Notes: generated by a model not told the origin, from the letters alone. DNA of 15,478 bases from JAGOSA01 sp043718505 (GCA_043718505.1 JAYSVN010000036.1:1-15478); one strand, 5' to 3'. Numbered from the stretch's first letter, positions 1 through 7,651 are shown. Translations and numbers: made by a program.

Positions 1-1055
1 ATTGGTGTAACGATAGCCATGGCCAAGAATGCAACCGCAAGACCAACCATGACGAGAATGACTGGTTCAATAATTGTAGCAAAGTTTTTGGTAAATGCGT
101 CTGTTGCCTCTTCAAAATATTCGGCCAAGTAAGCAAATGAATCAGAAAGTGTACCGGATTTTTCGCCGACACCGATCATGCGCTTCGCCAGACTCGGGAA
201 ATCACGTTCCGGAATTTCTTCAATACTTTCTTCAAGCGATTGGCCTTTTGTCACACCTTCATGCATCAGGAGAATGTAACTTTTAAAGACTTCGTTACTG
301 GTTGCATCACGAACAACTTCAAAAGCGCGCCCAATTGGCAAACCGGATTTGAGCATGATACTCATATTGCGGCAAAGTGAGGCAAGCTGGTAGTTTCTGA
401 CAAAACCTGAAAAAACGGGTACGCGCAACATTATAAATTGCAGGTTGTAACGGACTTTTTGATTGAGGAGAGCAAATTTTGTCAGGAAATAAATGGCGAT
501 AGCTGACAAGAGTCCGACTAATCCGTAAAATTTACTGTTTTGCGCAAAAGCCATAAGAACTCTCGTTGACCACGGCAAATCAACAGCAAGTGAATCAAAA
601 AGATCGGTCAGTTTCGGCAAGACGAAAATACTGACACCGAAGGCCACGACAAGCGCCAGGATTAAAATGATGATCGGATACATGAGTGCGCCCTTAACTT
701 TGCTATTGAATTCGCGTTCTTTTTTGAGCGTCGCGGCAATATAGACAAGGTTTTGCACCAGCGTTCCTGATTCTTCGCCGATTTTGACCATGTTGACGAA
801 AAAGGCGCTGAAAAATCGCGGATGTTCGGACAGTGCCTTGGAAAGTTCCGTGCCTTCTTCGGCAGCATGACGCAAGGCCATCACTATTTTTTGGATAGTT
901 TTTTTCTTCGTACCCTCCCCGATTGTTTCCAGGGCATCCCCGATCGACATACCGCTTTTGAGGAGCACAGATAGCTCTTCGGCAAAGAGCGCTTTGTCAG
1001 TAGCGGTAATGATATCGATCGAAATATTCATGCTGTCTTTTAATTTTGTGGCCAT
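1..1055 (-). CDS. pilC: Type IV pilus inner-membrane platform protein PilC (GspF family), 3' end cut by window edge
   Basis: This is the membrane platform of a type IV pilus, which couples the cytoplasmic ATPase to pilin insertion. Translation from the ATG at 1055 gives MATKLKDSMNISIDIITATD, then ALFAEELSVLLKSGMSIGDA, the typical opening of the first GspF domain. A second GspF repeat follows, with the motif LASLCRNMSIMLKSGLPIGR. Hydrophobic segments separate and follow the repeats; the last visible one reads PVILVMVGLAVAFLAMAIV. About 351 codons lie inside the window and probably only 10-20 residues are missing. It lies 65 AT-rich bases downstream of pilB on the same strand, so co-transcription is likely. 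An AATAAT eight bases before the ATG (1064-1069) could be a separate -10, and I see no Shine-Dalgarno sequence. Family assignment is firm. Confidence 0.93.
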   Translation of the reverse strand, partial: MATKLKDSMNISIDIITATDKALFAEELSVLLKSGMSIGDALETIGEGTKKKTIQKIVMALRHAAEEGTELSKALSEHPRFFSAFFVNMVKIGEESGTLVQNLVYIAATLKKEREFNSKVKGALMYPIIILILALVVAFGVSIFVLPKLTDLFDSLAVDLPWSTRVLMAFAQNSKFYGLVGLLSAIAIYFLTKFALLNQKVRYNLQFIMLRVPVFSGFVRNYQLASLCRNMSIMLKSGLPIGRAFEVVRDATSNEVFKSYILLMHEGVTKGQSLEESIEEIPERDFPSLAKRMIGVGEKSGTLSDSFAYLAEYFEEATDAFTKNFATIIEPVILVMVGLAVAFLAMAIVTP

Positions 1056-1120
1056 ATGTGCGAATTATTACTTTATATAATTTTTAACTTTATAATTTTA
1101 AAATTTACACCTTTCTTATT

Positions 1121-2785
1121 TTATAATTTTGTTGCTGCCAAAATCTCATCCATCGATGTCAGGCCAAGAAGTGCTTTTCCAAAACCGTCTTCGAGCATCG
1201 TACGCATTCCCTCTTCGACAGCTTTGGCTTTGAGTTCGAGTGCTGTTTTCTTTTCCGTAATCATATTCTGAATGGCGGGAGTCACTTCGAGCACTTCGAA
1301 AATACAGATTCGGCCCTGGTAGCCGGTATTATGACAAACAGTGCAGCCGATTCCCTTATAAAAACGAAGTTTTTCTTTTGTGCCGGCATACTTTTTGACA
1401 ACATCCGGCGGTAAGACTTTGGAAAGCTCTTTGACATCCATTTCATGCGAAGCCATACACCTGACGCAAAGTCTGCGCACCAGACGCTGAGCAATAACGA
1501 CATTGACTGTAGAGGCGATAATATACGGTTCGATTTTCATTTCGAGAAAACGCGGCAAGGTTGTGGCAGCATCGTTGGTGTGAAGTGTTGAAAGCACCAA
1601 GTGGCCGGTAAGCGCTGAGTTAACGGCAATGCCGGCAGTTTCTTCATCTCGGATTTCACCGACGTAAATGATGTTCGGGTCCTGACGCAAAATACTGCGC
1701 AAACCTTCGGCAAATGTCAGGTTTGTTTCAGTGTTAACCTGAATTTGGTTAATGCCCTCGATATCGTATTCCACCGGGTCTTCAATCGTCGCGATGTTAC
1801 GTTCTTTGGTATTTAAAATTTTGAGAATGGAATACATGGTCGTTGATTTACCGGATCCGGTCGGACCGGTTGAAAGCACCATGCCGAAAGGTTTTTTGAA
1901 AGCTTTTTCAACTTTTTTGAGGTCATCATCGTTGAAGCCGAGGTCAGTGAGACCGTATTGGTTGTAACGTGATGCCAAGAGACGCATCGTACAAACTTCA
2001 CCATGAATAACCGGCACAATCGAAACACGAATGTCGACGCGGTTATCGTCGAACATGACCTGGATTTTTCCGTCCTGAGCACTCATATGTTCGTCAGTAC
2101 GAAGTTTTGAAAGGAATTTAATACGGGAAACAATTTGCTGATCAATGGCAAGCGGTAAGTGAAGTTCTTCGTGCAAAACGCCGTCGATACGGTAACGGAT
2201 TACACTTTCAAAACGCTCTGGTTCGATATGGATGTCAGATGCGCGGTTACGATAGCCATATTCAATAATCTTGTAGACGAGACGCTCAATCGGACCTTCA
2301 TCCCCTGTTGCCGCACCACTTAAAATTGATTTACTAATTTCATTGAGGTCACGATTGTAGGAAGCAAGTGAAAGTTCAATGTCGCGAATAGTTGTATAAA
2401 AAGGAGTAATTTTCTTCTGCATTTTTCTCGAAATACTCGAGAGCAAACGTTTATCCAAAGGATCGGAGGTAGCAATACTGATATTGTCCGGAGTATCTTC
2501 AAAAACAACAGCATGGTGCTTGCGGGCAAAAGTTTCCGGCAAAAGAGTCAGCAACTTTTGGTCGATTTTTTTCTCGCCCAGGCGGGCAAAAGGCACACCA
2601 ATCGTTTCAGCAATTGTTCGACCAAGATCCTGGTCGCCGATCAAATCCCCTTCGAGTAAAGCTTCGTCAAATGGAATTTGCTTTTCCTTACTCTTTTTGT
2701 ATGCAGCATCAAGCTTATCGGCTGTAATAATACCGAGTTCACCGAGAGCAATCTTTAGTTTTTCAGGATCATAAACTGTGTGCAT
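1121..2785 (-). CDS. pilB: Type IV pilus assembly ATPase PilB (GspE family)
   Basis: Cytoplasmic hexameric ATPase that powers pilus extension together with PilC. In the 554-residue product the N-terminal MshEN-type domain covers roughly residues 1-150. The catalytic part holds Walker A GPTGSGKST (307-315), the Asp box IEDPVE (334-339), Walker B with RQDPNIIYVGEIRD (367-380) and the His box STLHTN (399-404). The zinc-binding four-cysteine motif typical of PilB/GspE is present: C440-x2-C443 and C481-x2-C484. Length is normal for the family. The ATG at 2785 is seven bases past the stop of the receiver gene, so the two are surely co-transcribed. No Shine-Dalgarno sequence is visible. Assignment as extension ATPase rather than PilT rests on the N-terminal domain and the zinc motif. 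Confidence 0.96.
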   Translation of the reverse strand: MHTVYDPEKLKIALGELGIITADKLDAAYKKSKEKQIPFDEALLEGDLIGDQDLGRTIAETIGVPFARLGEKKIDQKLLTLLPETFARKHHAVVFEDTPDNISIATSDPLDKRLLSSISRKMQKKITPFYTTIRDIELSLASYNRDLNEISKSILSGAATGDEGPIERLVYKIIEYGYRNRASDIHIEPERFESVIRYRIDGVLHEELHLPLAIDQQIVSRIKFLSKLRTDEHMSAQDGKIQVMFDDNRVDIRVSIVPVIHGEVCTMRLLASRYNQYGLTDLGFNDDDLKKVEKAFKKPFGMVLSTGPTGSGKSTTMYSILKILNTKERNIATIEDPVEYDIEGINQIQVNTETNLTFAEGLRSILRQDPNIIYVGEIRDEETAGIAVNSALTGHLVLSTLHTNDAATTLPRFLEMKIEPYIIASTVNVVIAQRLVRRLCVRCMASHEMDVKELSKVLPPDVVKKYAGTKEKLRFYKGIGCTVCHNTGYQGRICIFEVLEVTPAIQNMITEKKTALELKAKAVEEGMRTMLEDGFGKALLGLTSMDEILAATKL

Positions 2786-2792
2786 ACCATTT

Positions 2793-3158
2793 TTAAACGA
2801 GCAGGGTCTTTATTTTTTCTACAATATCGTCCGGCTCAACTTCACTTTTAATAAAATAATCTTTGGCGCCCAGAGCTTTGGCACGATCAACATCTTCTTT
2901 TTGGCCTAAATTTGAGGAAACGATGATTGGAATGGTTTTAAATGCCGGATTTTTATTCATTTCTTCAAGCACGCCGAAACCATCAATCCCCGACATAACG
3001 AGGTCGAGTACAATGAGGTCAGGTATGGTTGTTTCCAATATTTTCATAACTTCTTCGCCATTACCTGCCAGAAGAACTTCATAACCGGTTTTTTCAAGCT
3101 TCACCCTGTAGGCATTGGCTAAGTATTTATTGTCTTCTGCAACTAGGATTTTTTTCAT
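2793..3158 (-). CDS. Single-domain response regulator (receiver only)
   Basis: A 121-residue CheY-like receiver without an output domain. Visible phosphorylation residues are the acidic pair E8/D9, the phospho-acceptor D52 in IVLDLVMSG, the S81 switch position and the invariant K104 in YFIKSE. It lies 21 bases after the histidine kinase gene and seven bases before pilB, so kinase, receiver and pilus motor form one cluster. By family knowledge such regulators act by protein-protein contact. The order suggests control of the pilus motor, which is inference. A TATAAT at 3179-3184 overlaps the kinase stop codon and could be an internal promoter with a leader of about 14 bases, but this may be chance. 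Confidence 0.93.
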   Translation of the reverse strand: MKKILVAEDNKYLANAYRVKLEKTGYEVLLAGNGEEVMKILETTIPDLIVLDLVMSGIDGFGVLEEMNKNPAFKTIPIIVSSNLGQKEDVDRAKALGAKDYFIKSEVEPDDIVEKIKTLLV

Positions 3159-3179
3159 ATGGGGATAGGGGTCTTTTCA

Positions 3180-4436
3180 TTATAGCGTAGAAAAGCCGAT
3201 TTTCTCATCGAATTGTGGCTTAGCTCCTGCAATCGGCAATGTAAAAGAAAATGTCGTCCCCTTCCCCTCCTCACTTTCAAACCAAATCGTCCCGCCAAGA
3301 GCTTCGACTATAGCTTTGACAATATAGAGGCCAAGGCCTGTGCCTTCAGTCTCATATTTCTGAATATTGGTACTGCGATAGAATTTTGCGAAGACTTTTT
3401 GACGGTCAGCTTCCGGAATGCCGTAACCTGTGTCTTTGATACTAATGACAATATTCTTTTTATCGGCGTCGCGCTTTGCAGTAATATCGATTTTTGCGCC
3501 TTTTGGTGAATATTTGATTGAATTACCAATGATATTGATGAAAACCTGATTAACAAGAATCGGATCAGTGATTATTTCCGGTAATCTGCCCAGTTTAACC
3601 GTGCAAGTTATATCTTTGTCTTTGAGATCAAGAGAGACGTCTTTGACCAGAGAATCGACGAGCTCCTTGATATTAGTTACTTTCGGGTCAATAATCATTT
3701 TGCCCGACATCATGCTTGAAATATTGAGGAATGAATTAACCAAATTGATCATTTTATCATTTGAAATATCCACGACTTCAATAAATGCCTGCTGATCTTT
3801 TTTGAGCTTACCGGCATCACCTTTGAGCAGCATTTTGAGATGCCATTTCATAGTCGAAAGCGGTGTGCGAAGTTGGTGCGAAGCCAGCGAGACAAATTCC
3901 ATCTTGGCGCGATCAACTTCATATTTATTTTTCTTCAATTCTTCCTCTTGAATAGTTACAAGCTTGTTGGCCGCCTCAAGTCTTGCTTTTGATTCCTTGG
4001 CTTCGGCCTCTGTTTTGATATAGGCATTGTTGAGAGCGTTGATTTTAATGAGTGCATTGCCGAGGATAATGACAAAAATAATAATCGAAGCGATTATAAA
4101 AATTACTTTGCTATATTCATTGCCGTAATACTGACTAACAGATTCGCCGTAGAGCTGAAAAAAAGCAAAGGCAAAAATGACTGCCCCGGCCGAAAGGAGA
4201 AATGTGCGATATTTAGGGGCACCGGCCGCAATAACTGCCATGCCGCCGATAATAAAGGCCAGTGTCGTGCGCGGATTTATCGAATGGATATTAGGAAAAA
4301 TGGATCTGAAAAAATCACCGTCGATAGCCGAACCGAGAAGCAAAAAAGACCCGCTGATAATTACCGCGACGCATAAAAAAAATACTATACGCTCAAATGC
4401 AACCAGTGTATTGTGAACAGGTGGCGAATTATTCAT
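3180..4436 (-). CDS. Membrane sensor histidine kinase (HisKA + HATPase_c)
   Basis: A 418-residue sensor kinase. The N-terminal half has about four hydrophobic segments (near residues 13-38, 56-75, 77-97 and 109-131) and little exposed sequence between them, so it probably senses membrane or intramembrane signals; no PAS or Cache domain is visible. A charged coiled-coil linker (about 138-180) leads to the H box SHQLRTPL with phospho-acceptor H187. The N box contains N305 in IIGNSIKYSP. The G1 box is DTGYGI (335-340) and the G2 box GTGLGL (365-370), so it should be active. The neighbouring receiver is its natural partner. The start at 4436 has a TATAAT eight bases upstream, consistent with a leaderless message heading the pilus operon. 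Confidence 0.94.
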   Translation of the reverse strand: MNNSPPVHNTLVAFERIVFFLCVAVIISGSFLLLGSAIDGDFFRSIFPNIHSINPRTTLAFIIGGMAVIAAGAPKYRTFLLSAGAVIFAFAFFQLYGESVSQYYGNEYSKVIFIIASIIIFVIILGNALIKINALNNAYIKTEAEAKESKARLEAANKLVTIQEEELKKNKYEVDRAKMEFVSLASHQLRTPLSTMKWHLKMLLKGDAGKLKKDQQAFIEVVDISNDKMINLVNSFLNISSMMSGKMIIDPKVTNIKELVDSLVKDVSLDLKDKDITCTVKLGRLPEIITDPILVNQVFINIIGNSIKYSPKGAKIDITAKRDADKKNIVISIKDTGYGIPEADRQKVFAKFYRSTNIQKYETEGTGLGLYIVKAIVEALGGTIWFESEEGKGTTFSFTLPIAGAKPQFDEKIGFSTL

Positions 4437-4444
4437 TCAAAGAC

Positions 4445-4450
4445 ATTATA
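4445..4450 (-). promoter_or_regulatory. Probable -10 element of the histidine kinase / pilBC operon
   Basis: A perfect TATAAT on the minus strand ends eight bases before the ATG at 4436, so transcription would begin about two bases ahead of the start codon. No convincing -35 is seen at 16-18 bases. It fits the pattern at other genes here. Confidence 0.5.
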
Positions 4451-4486
4451 TGTCGTAATGAAGCGAGAGTACATGTGCATAACACC

Positions 4487-4508
4487 TAGCGCGCGACACG
4501 CGCAGCTA
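4487..4508 (-). other. GC-rich hairpin in the AI-2E permease / histidine kinase gap
   Basis: An imperfect inverted repeat, TAGC-GCGCG / CGCGC-A-GCTA with a three-base centre, in an AT-rich intergenic region of 99 bases. It lies just past the permease stop and upstream of the kinase promoter. There is no T-run, so it is not a standard terminator. It may be a T-tract-free terminator, a 3' stabiliser or a protein-binding site. Confidence 0.4.
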
Positions 4509-4535
4509 TCGTGCAGTGTGTGCCATGAGAAAGCG

Positions 4536-5552
4536 CTACTGTGCAGCGTATCTTTCTTTGTAGATAGACATGAGCGCGAGGAAAAGACTCAGCGTCAGTG
4601 GCCCGACAATAAGTCCGGCTACTCCGAAGAGCGCAATGCCGCCGAGGACTGAGAATAAAACTGCAATTGGCGGTAAATTAATACTCTTACCGACAATTAC
4701 TGGATTGAGAATATTATCAATAGTACCAACAAGAGCCAACGACCAGATCAAAAGACCGAGCGCATGGAAAGAATCGCCGGTAAAGTAAAGGTAGAGAATG
4801 GCTGGTAGAGCAATAATGGCCGTACCGACTGATGGAATCATTGAAGCAATACCGGCAAGAACACCCCAGAGGACGGGGTTCGGCACACCAAAGATATAGA
4901 GACCTAAACCGAGCAGAAATCCCTGGATGATGGCGATGAGAATGTACCCGCGCATGACACCGTTGATGGCAAATGAAAGTTTTTTGAAAATAGTTGTGTC
5001 ATCTCCGTCGGCAAGCGGAGAGAGTTCAATAACGTATTTACGGAAGTGCTCACCGTCTTTGAGAAAGTAAAAGAGTGACAGAAGAATAAGGAGGAACGAC
5101 AAAACGGTATGAAGAGTTGAGGCAAATATTTTGCCGATGGAGTTTGTCAGGAAGGTTATGGCGCCACCAAGATGGTCTCTGACAGCAAGCTCAGTCGAAC
5201 CCGGCACAACACTATGGATCCAGGCTACTATATTATCAATATATGTTTGAGCTGCTCCCCCTTCAGTGAGCGAGGTGTAAAGCGCTGCAGTTTCTGTTAC
5301 AACTTTTGAACCTATAAAGTAAAGCGGTACTGCGAGGACTATAAAAAAGAGAAGCACAGTAATAAGCGAAGCCAGCCAAGGTACGCCACGGCTAATATGT
5401 TGGCGAATCCATACATAAACAGGATAAAGCACGACAGCCAAAGCTATAGCAATACAGAGTACGACAAAAAACGGCCTGAAGATTAAGATAGCCATAATCG
5501 AAACAACGGCCAGAAATACGAAGAAGAAGTACTTCCCTTTTTTATTTTCCAT
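4536..5552 (-). CDS. AI-2E family transporter-like permease (PF01594)
   Basis: A 338-residue polytopic membrane protein of the AI-2 exporter-like (YdiK/TqsA/PerM) family. There are about seven or eight hydrophobic segments, starting with residues 8-45 and 57-80, then a soluble stretch of roughly 85-140. The family core follows: MIPSVGTAIIALPAILYLYF (238-257), DNILNP (279-284) and GLIVGPLTL (313-321). Length is normal. The family name comes from TqsA, but members have varied or unknown substrates (sodium/proton antiport is reported for some), so quorum signalling should not be assumed. Its start lies 16 bases past the stop of the protease gene, and a TATAAT sits seven bases before its ATG, so it may have its own leaderless start as well as readthrough. 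Confidence 0.9.
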   Translation of the reverse strand: MENKKGKYFFFVFLAVVSIMAILIFRPFFVVLCIAIALAVVLYPVYVWIRQHISRGVPWLASLITVLLFFIVLAVPLYFIGSKVVTETAALYTSLTEGGAAQTYIDNIVAWIHSVVPGSTELAVRDHLGGAITFLTNSIGKIFASTLHTVLSFLLILLSLFYFLKDGEHFRKYVIELSPLADGDDTTIFKKLSFAINGVMRGYILIAIIQGFLLGLGLYIFGVPNPVLWGVLAGIASMIPSVGTAIIALPAILYLYFTGDSFHALGLLIWSLALVGTIDNILNPVIVGKSINLPPIAVLFSVLGGIALFGVAGLIVGPLTLSLFLALMSIYKERYAAQ

Positions 5553-5559
5553 ATTTTAG

Positions 5560-5565
5560 ATTATA
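5560..5565 (-). promoter_or_regulatory. Probable -10 element of the AI-2E permease gene
   Basis: TATAAT on the minus strand, seven bases before the ATG at 5552. It overlaps the short gap after the protease gene. No clear -35 is seen. Confidence 0.5.
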
Positions 5566-5568
5566 GCA

Positions 5569-5964
5569 TTAGTTTATTATTAATTCGATTTCCTCTTTTT
5601 TATAGTCAAAATTGACGGCAAAATGTTCAAAAAAACCTCTTTGTCCGACAATGCCGTAAGAAGTTGACAATACTCCCCTACGTGGAAGAAAGCCGATTTC
5701 AGTATCAAGTAATATATCACCAACACCAATTGAAATTTTGTGGAGGAAAAATGTTGCAGGCGAGCCTTTAATTCCCATATACAGAATTGGTTTCCCTTTT
5801 TCTATATCTATACCAAGTAATTCAGCTAATTCAGCATGAAATATAGAATTATCTGCACCTGAGTCTATTAAAACTGTGTATTGTATAGATTTTCCTTGGC
5901 TAGTTACTTTAATAGGGATGACAGGCCGTAATATTTGATCATAGATCCGATAACTGAACTTCAA
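5569..5964 (-). CDS. Retropepsin-like aspartic protease, probable TTG start
   Basis: A 131-residue single-lobe aspartic protease of the retroviral-protease type. The active-site loop is VLIDSGADNS (31-40) with catalytic D34. The second conserved element, YGIVGQRGFFEHF (103-115), corresponds to the hydrophobic-hydrophobic-Gly segment that packs under the active site. One Asp per chain implies a homodimer. No signal peptide or membrane segment is seen. I chose the TTG at 5964 (MKFSYRIYDQ), since sequence before it reads through the upstream gene in another frame and does not look protease-like. The TTG start overlaps the upstream DUF5678-like gene by 26 bases, suggesting translational coupling. 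The nearby ATG at the overlap is out of frame. The substrate is unknown. Confidence 0.75.
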   Translation of the reverse strand: MKFSYRIYDQILRPVIPIKVTSQGKSIQYTVLIDSGADNSIFHAELAELLGIDIEKGKPILYMGIKGSPATFFLHKISIGVGDILLDTEIGFLPRRGVLSTSYGIVGQRGFFEHFAVNFDYKKEEIELIIN

Positions 5965-6160
5965 AGAAGGTTGGGATATATACCATATTTGGATCGTCCG
6001 GCATTCTTTCCATAATTGGATCGTAGCCTTTATCTTTGGCTTGTTGCCAGGCAATTTTCATTTCTTTGTGTACAGCCAAAATAGTTACTTGATCATTGTC
6101 AAAAGCGATCCACATTCCTCTGTGTTTTTTGCCTACTTCAGTTCTATCTATCGCTTTCAT
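5939..6160 (-). CDS. Small DUF5678-like protein
   Basis: A 73-residue protein, MKAIDRTEVGKKHRGMWIAF at its start, followed by DNDQVTILAVHKEMKIAWQQ and KDKGYDPIMERMPDDPNMVY. The pattern 'G-W-I-A-F/L-D ... V-x-G/H-x-x-x ... A-x-x-K-G-Y-D-P-x-x-x-R-x-P' matches the small DUF5678 family of unknown function as I remember it. The last nine codons overlap the protease reading frame downstream, so the pair is a two-gene unit. In this layout the small protein could be a partner, substrate or specificity factor of the protease; that is inference from overlap only. It has its own TATACT six bases before the ATG. Confidence 0.65.
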   Translation of the reverse strand: MKAIDRTEVGKKHRGMWIAFDNDQVTILAVHKEMKIAWQQAKDKGYDPIMERMPDDPNMVYIPTFFEVQLSDL

Positions 6161-6166
6161 ATTAGT

Positions 6167-6172
6167 AGTATA
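6167..6172 (-). promoter_or_regulatory. Probable -10 element of the DUF5678-like / protease unit
   Basis: TATACT on the minus strand ends six bases before the ATG at 6160. A 12-base palindrome AAAATTAATTTT (6175-6186) lies immediately upstream in the spacer. No clear -35 is visible. Confidence 0.5.
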
Positions 6173-6257
6173 TCAAAATTAATTTTGTCGACCAGATTAA
6201 GGCTACACAATAGACATGAATTTTTGCTTAAGAAAAGATTAGGGGTGTAAGAATTAT

Positions 6258-6791
6258 TTAACGTGCTCTTTTTTTAAACTCTCGTATTGAAGCTAGTGGA
6301 ATTTGTTCTTTGACCAGTGACCAAAATTGACGGCTATGGTTGAAAACTTTTGTATGGCAAAGTTCATGAACAATAAGGTAGTCTTGCAAATGCTCAGGTA
6401 GAAAAAGAATGCGGTAGCTGAAATTAAGGTTTTTAGTTTTTGAACAGCTTCCCCAGCGGGATTTTTGATTTTTAATTGAAACTTTATTAAAAGAAAGTTT
6501 ATAGTATTCGTTAAAATGCTTCAGTTTTTCGATAACCAGTAGCCGCGCTTCCCTTTTATACTTCTCAAAATCGCGTTTTGACGGTTTTGGAATTGGTAGA
6601 AGATCAGCTTTTTTGTGGTATTCAAGAGCTCGCTCAATCCATTCCCCTTTTTGCCGGGCAAAGTGCAAAGCGCTTTCAGTTGAGAGAAAGCTTGGCTGCG
6701 TTAGTGTTACTTTTCCGTCCGAACTGACAGTAATGCGTATATGCCTGGCGCGTGAGCTCTTTTTTATTTCTATGGTGGCGAGGTTGAGCAT
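6258..6791 (-). CDS. YgjP-type metallopeptidase (M48 / SprT-like, DUF45)
   Basis: A 177-residue zinc-peptidase-like protein. The zinc-binding helix is HELCH (142-146), with the family's distal NHSRQFW (151-157) and SRWGSCS (111-117) just upstream, a combination diagnostic of YgjP/DUF45 proteins. E143 would be the general base. Length is on the short side: the family is often 220-240 residues, and the N-terminal strand region is compact here. There is no signal peptide, so it is cytoplasmic. Substrates are not established for the family, although some members neighbour restriction genes; none is seen here. It lies alone between the DUF5678 unit and the tRNA gene, with a TATAAT six bases before the ATG. 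Confidence 0.88.
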   Translation of the reverse strand: MLNLATIEIKKSSRARHIRITVSSDGKVTLTQPSFLSTESALHFARQKGEWIERALEYHKKADLLPIPKPSKRDFEKYKREARLLVIEKLKHFNEYYKLSFNKVSIKNQKSRWGSCSKTKNLNFSYRILFLPEHLQDYLIVHELCHTKVFNHSRQFWSLVKEQIPLASIREFKKRAR

Positions 6792-6797
6792 TTTTCA

Positions 6798-6803
6798 ATT
6801 ATA
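6798..6803 (-). promoter_or_regulatory. Probable -10 element of the YgjP gene
   Basis: TATAAT on the minus strand, six bases before the ATG at 6791, predicting transcription start at or next to the start codon. No good -35 match at the usual distance. Confidence 0.5.
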
Positions 6804-6845
6804 TACTGCATGCACTGAGTTTACTGCGTGATTTGACCAAATGCC

Positions 6846-6873
6846 TTGAAAAAAGCTCAATTTCTGGTACTCT
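6846..6873 (+). promoter_or_regulatory. Promoter of the tRNA-Gln gene
   Basis: TTGAAA (6846-6851), a 16-base spacer and TACTCT (6868-6873), ending 21 bases before the mature tRNA 5' end. This is a conventional sigma-70 layout with both boxes recognisable. Confidence 0.5.
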
Positions 6874-6894
6874 GTCTGTGCATTCAGAAGATAT

Positions 6895-6966
6895 TGGGGA
6901 ATCATCTAATCGGTAGGATGCGACTCTCTGAAAGTCGTCATTTAGGTTCGAGTCCTAATTCCCCAG
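6895..6966 (+). tRNA. tRNA-Gln (anticodon CTG)
   Basis: A full cloverleaf of 72 bases. The acceptor stem TGGGGAA (6895-6901) pairs with TTCCCCA (6959-6965). The D stem is ATCT/GGAT around a loop containing the GG pair. The anticodon stem is CGACT/AGTCG with loop CTCTGAA, giving anticodon CTG (6928-6930) for codon CAG. The T arm is TTAGG-TTCGAGT-CCTAA. The weak T1-A72 pair and discriminator G73 are the known identity elements of bacterial tRNA-Gln. The bases after G73 are CAT, so the CCA end is not encoded and must be added by the nucleotidyltransferase. Confidence 0.93.
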
Positions 6967-6980
6967 CATTTGTGAAAAGA

Positions 6981-7012
6981 AAAATAAAAGACTGAACATT
7001 GTCCAGTCTTCA
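6981..7012 (-). terminator. Rho-independent terminator of the 7015-7644 gene
   Basis: On the minus strand a stem AAGACTG / CAGTCTT (7010-7004 with 6994-6988) is followed by a T-rich tail TTATTTTTC. It begins only a few bases after the stop codon of the gene at 7015. On the plus strand, after the tRNA, no T-run follows. Confidence 0.7.
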
Positions 7013-7014
7013 AG

Positions 7015-7644
7015 TTAGTGTGCAGCTATTTCCTTTTTGAGAATTTCGACTAGGTCAATATTCTCATGTGTCATGATTCCGAAGTTATCCTTCAAAAACA
7101 TAATTATCTGACAAATTTTACTTCTCGGTACTTCGACTTTCATCTCACGGACCGAAACTTCATTCGTGTGTTTTGCGAAGATTTTTCTGAGTACCCAATC
7201 AGGATCTAAAACCTCTTCCAGATCTACAAGAGAGAATTGTAATATGTCTCGCCCTGACTCAAGACCTTCCGCGGAACCTTGGTCTGTGTCTCCAAAAATA
7301 ATATTACTTATGTACATTTGCATGAGATTAGTTTTAAAAACCATATAATTTTGGTTATTATTTGTCAACAATAACGTTCCAACGTCGTACCAGTCCCCAG
7401 CACGCAAATTTTGTAATACAATTACAAATATGTATTTCAAATCAAAAAAAACTTCATTACTAATCTTGGGCATAACATCCATCGCGTGTTCAAAAATACT
7501 ATTTTCGCTCTTCAATGATCCTGAGGGTCCGAATTTGCTCATTGTTGTAGTAATGGCACTAATCCTGTATTTTTTATCTTTAACGGTATATTTATTCAAA
7601 TCCTCAATCACCGGCCTCAGGAGACTTTTACTGGCAATTTTCAT
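7015..7644 (-). CDS. Hypothetical protein (209 residues), unrecognised
   Basis: I do not recognise this protein. It is 209 residues long, soluble-looking and mixed alpha/beta, with no signal peptide, transmembrane segment or catalytic motif that I can name. Visible stretches include FFDLKYIFVIVLQNLRAGDW (76-95), a middle part rich in Asn and Asp, and an acidic segment LVDLEEVLDPDWVLRKIF. The C-terminus (about 170-209) reads like a small helical unit. It has its own terminator and a TATTAT seven bases before the ATG, so it is monocistronic. It lies directly downstream of the RNA polymerase mimic but is separated from it by a strong terminator, so a functional link is only suggested by position. 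Confidence 0.7.
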   Translation of the reverse strand: MKIASKSLLRPVIEDLNKYTVKDKKYRISAITTTMSKFGPSGSLKSENSIFEHAMDVMPKISNEVFFDLKYIFVIVLQNLRAGDWYDVGTLLLTNNNQNYMVFKTNLMQMYISNIIFGDTDQGSAEGLESGRDILQFSLVDLEEVLDPDWVLRKIFAKHTNEVSVREMKVEVPRSKICQIIMFLKDNFGIMTHENIDLVEILKKEIAAH

Positions 7645-7651
7645 TCAGGTA

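Noticed and set aside
3179..3184. Separate promoter (TATAAT) for the response regulator
   Set aside because: The hexamer is formed by the CTA-TAA end of the kinase gene and has no -35; kept only as a remark in the gene entry.
5969..6054. Upstream extension of the protease to an ATG at 6054
   Set aside because: The added 30 residues run antiparallel in frame to the DUF5678-like gene and have no protease-like pattern; the DUF5678-like frame has the better promoter and composition.
6175..6186. Palindrome AAAATTAATTTT as an operator
   Set aside because: Low-complexity AT palindromes of this length are expected by chance in AT-rich spacers.
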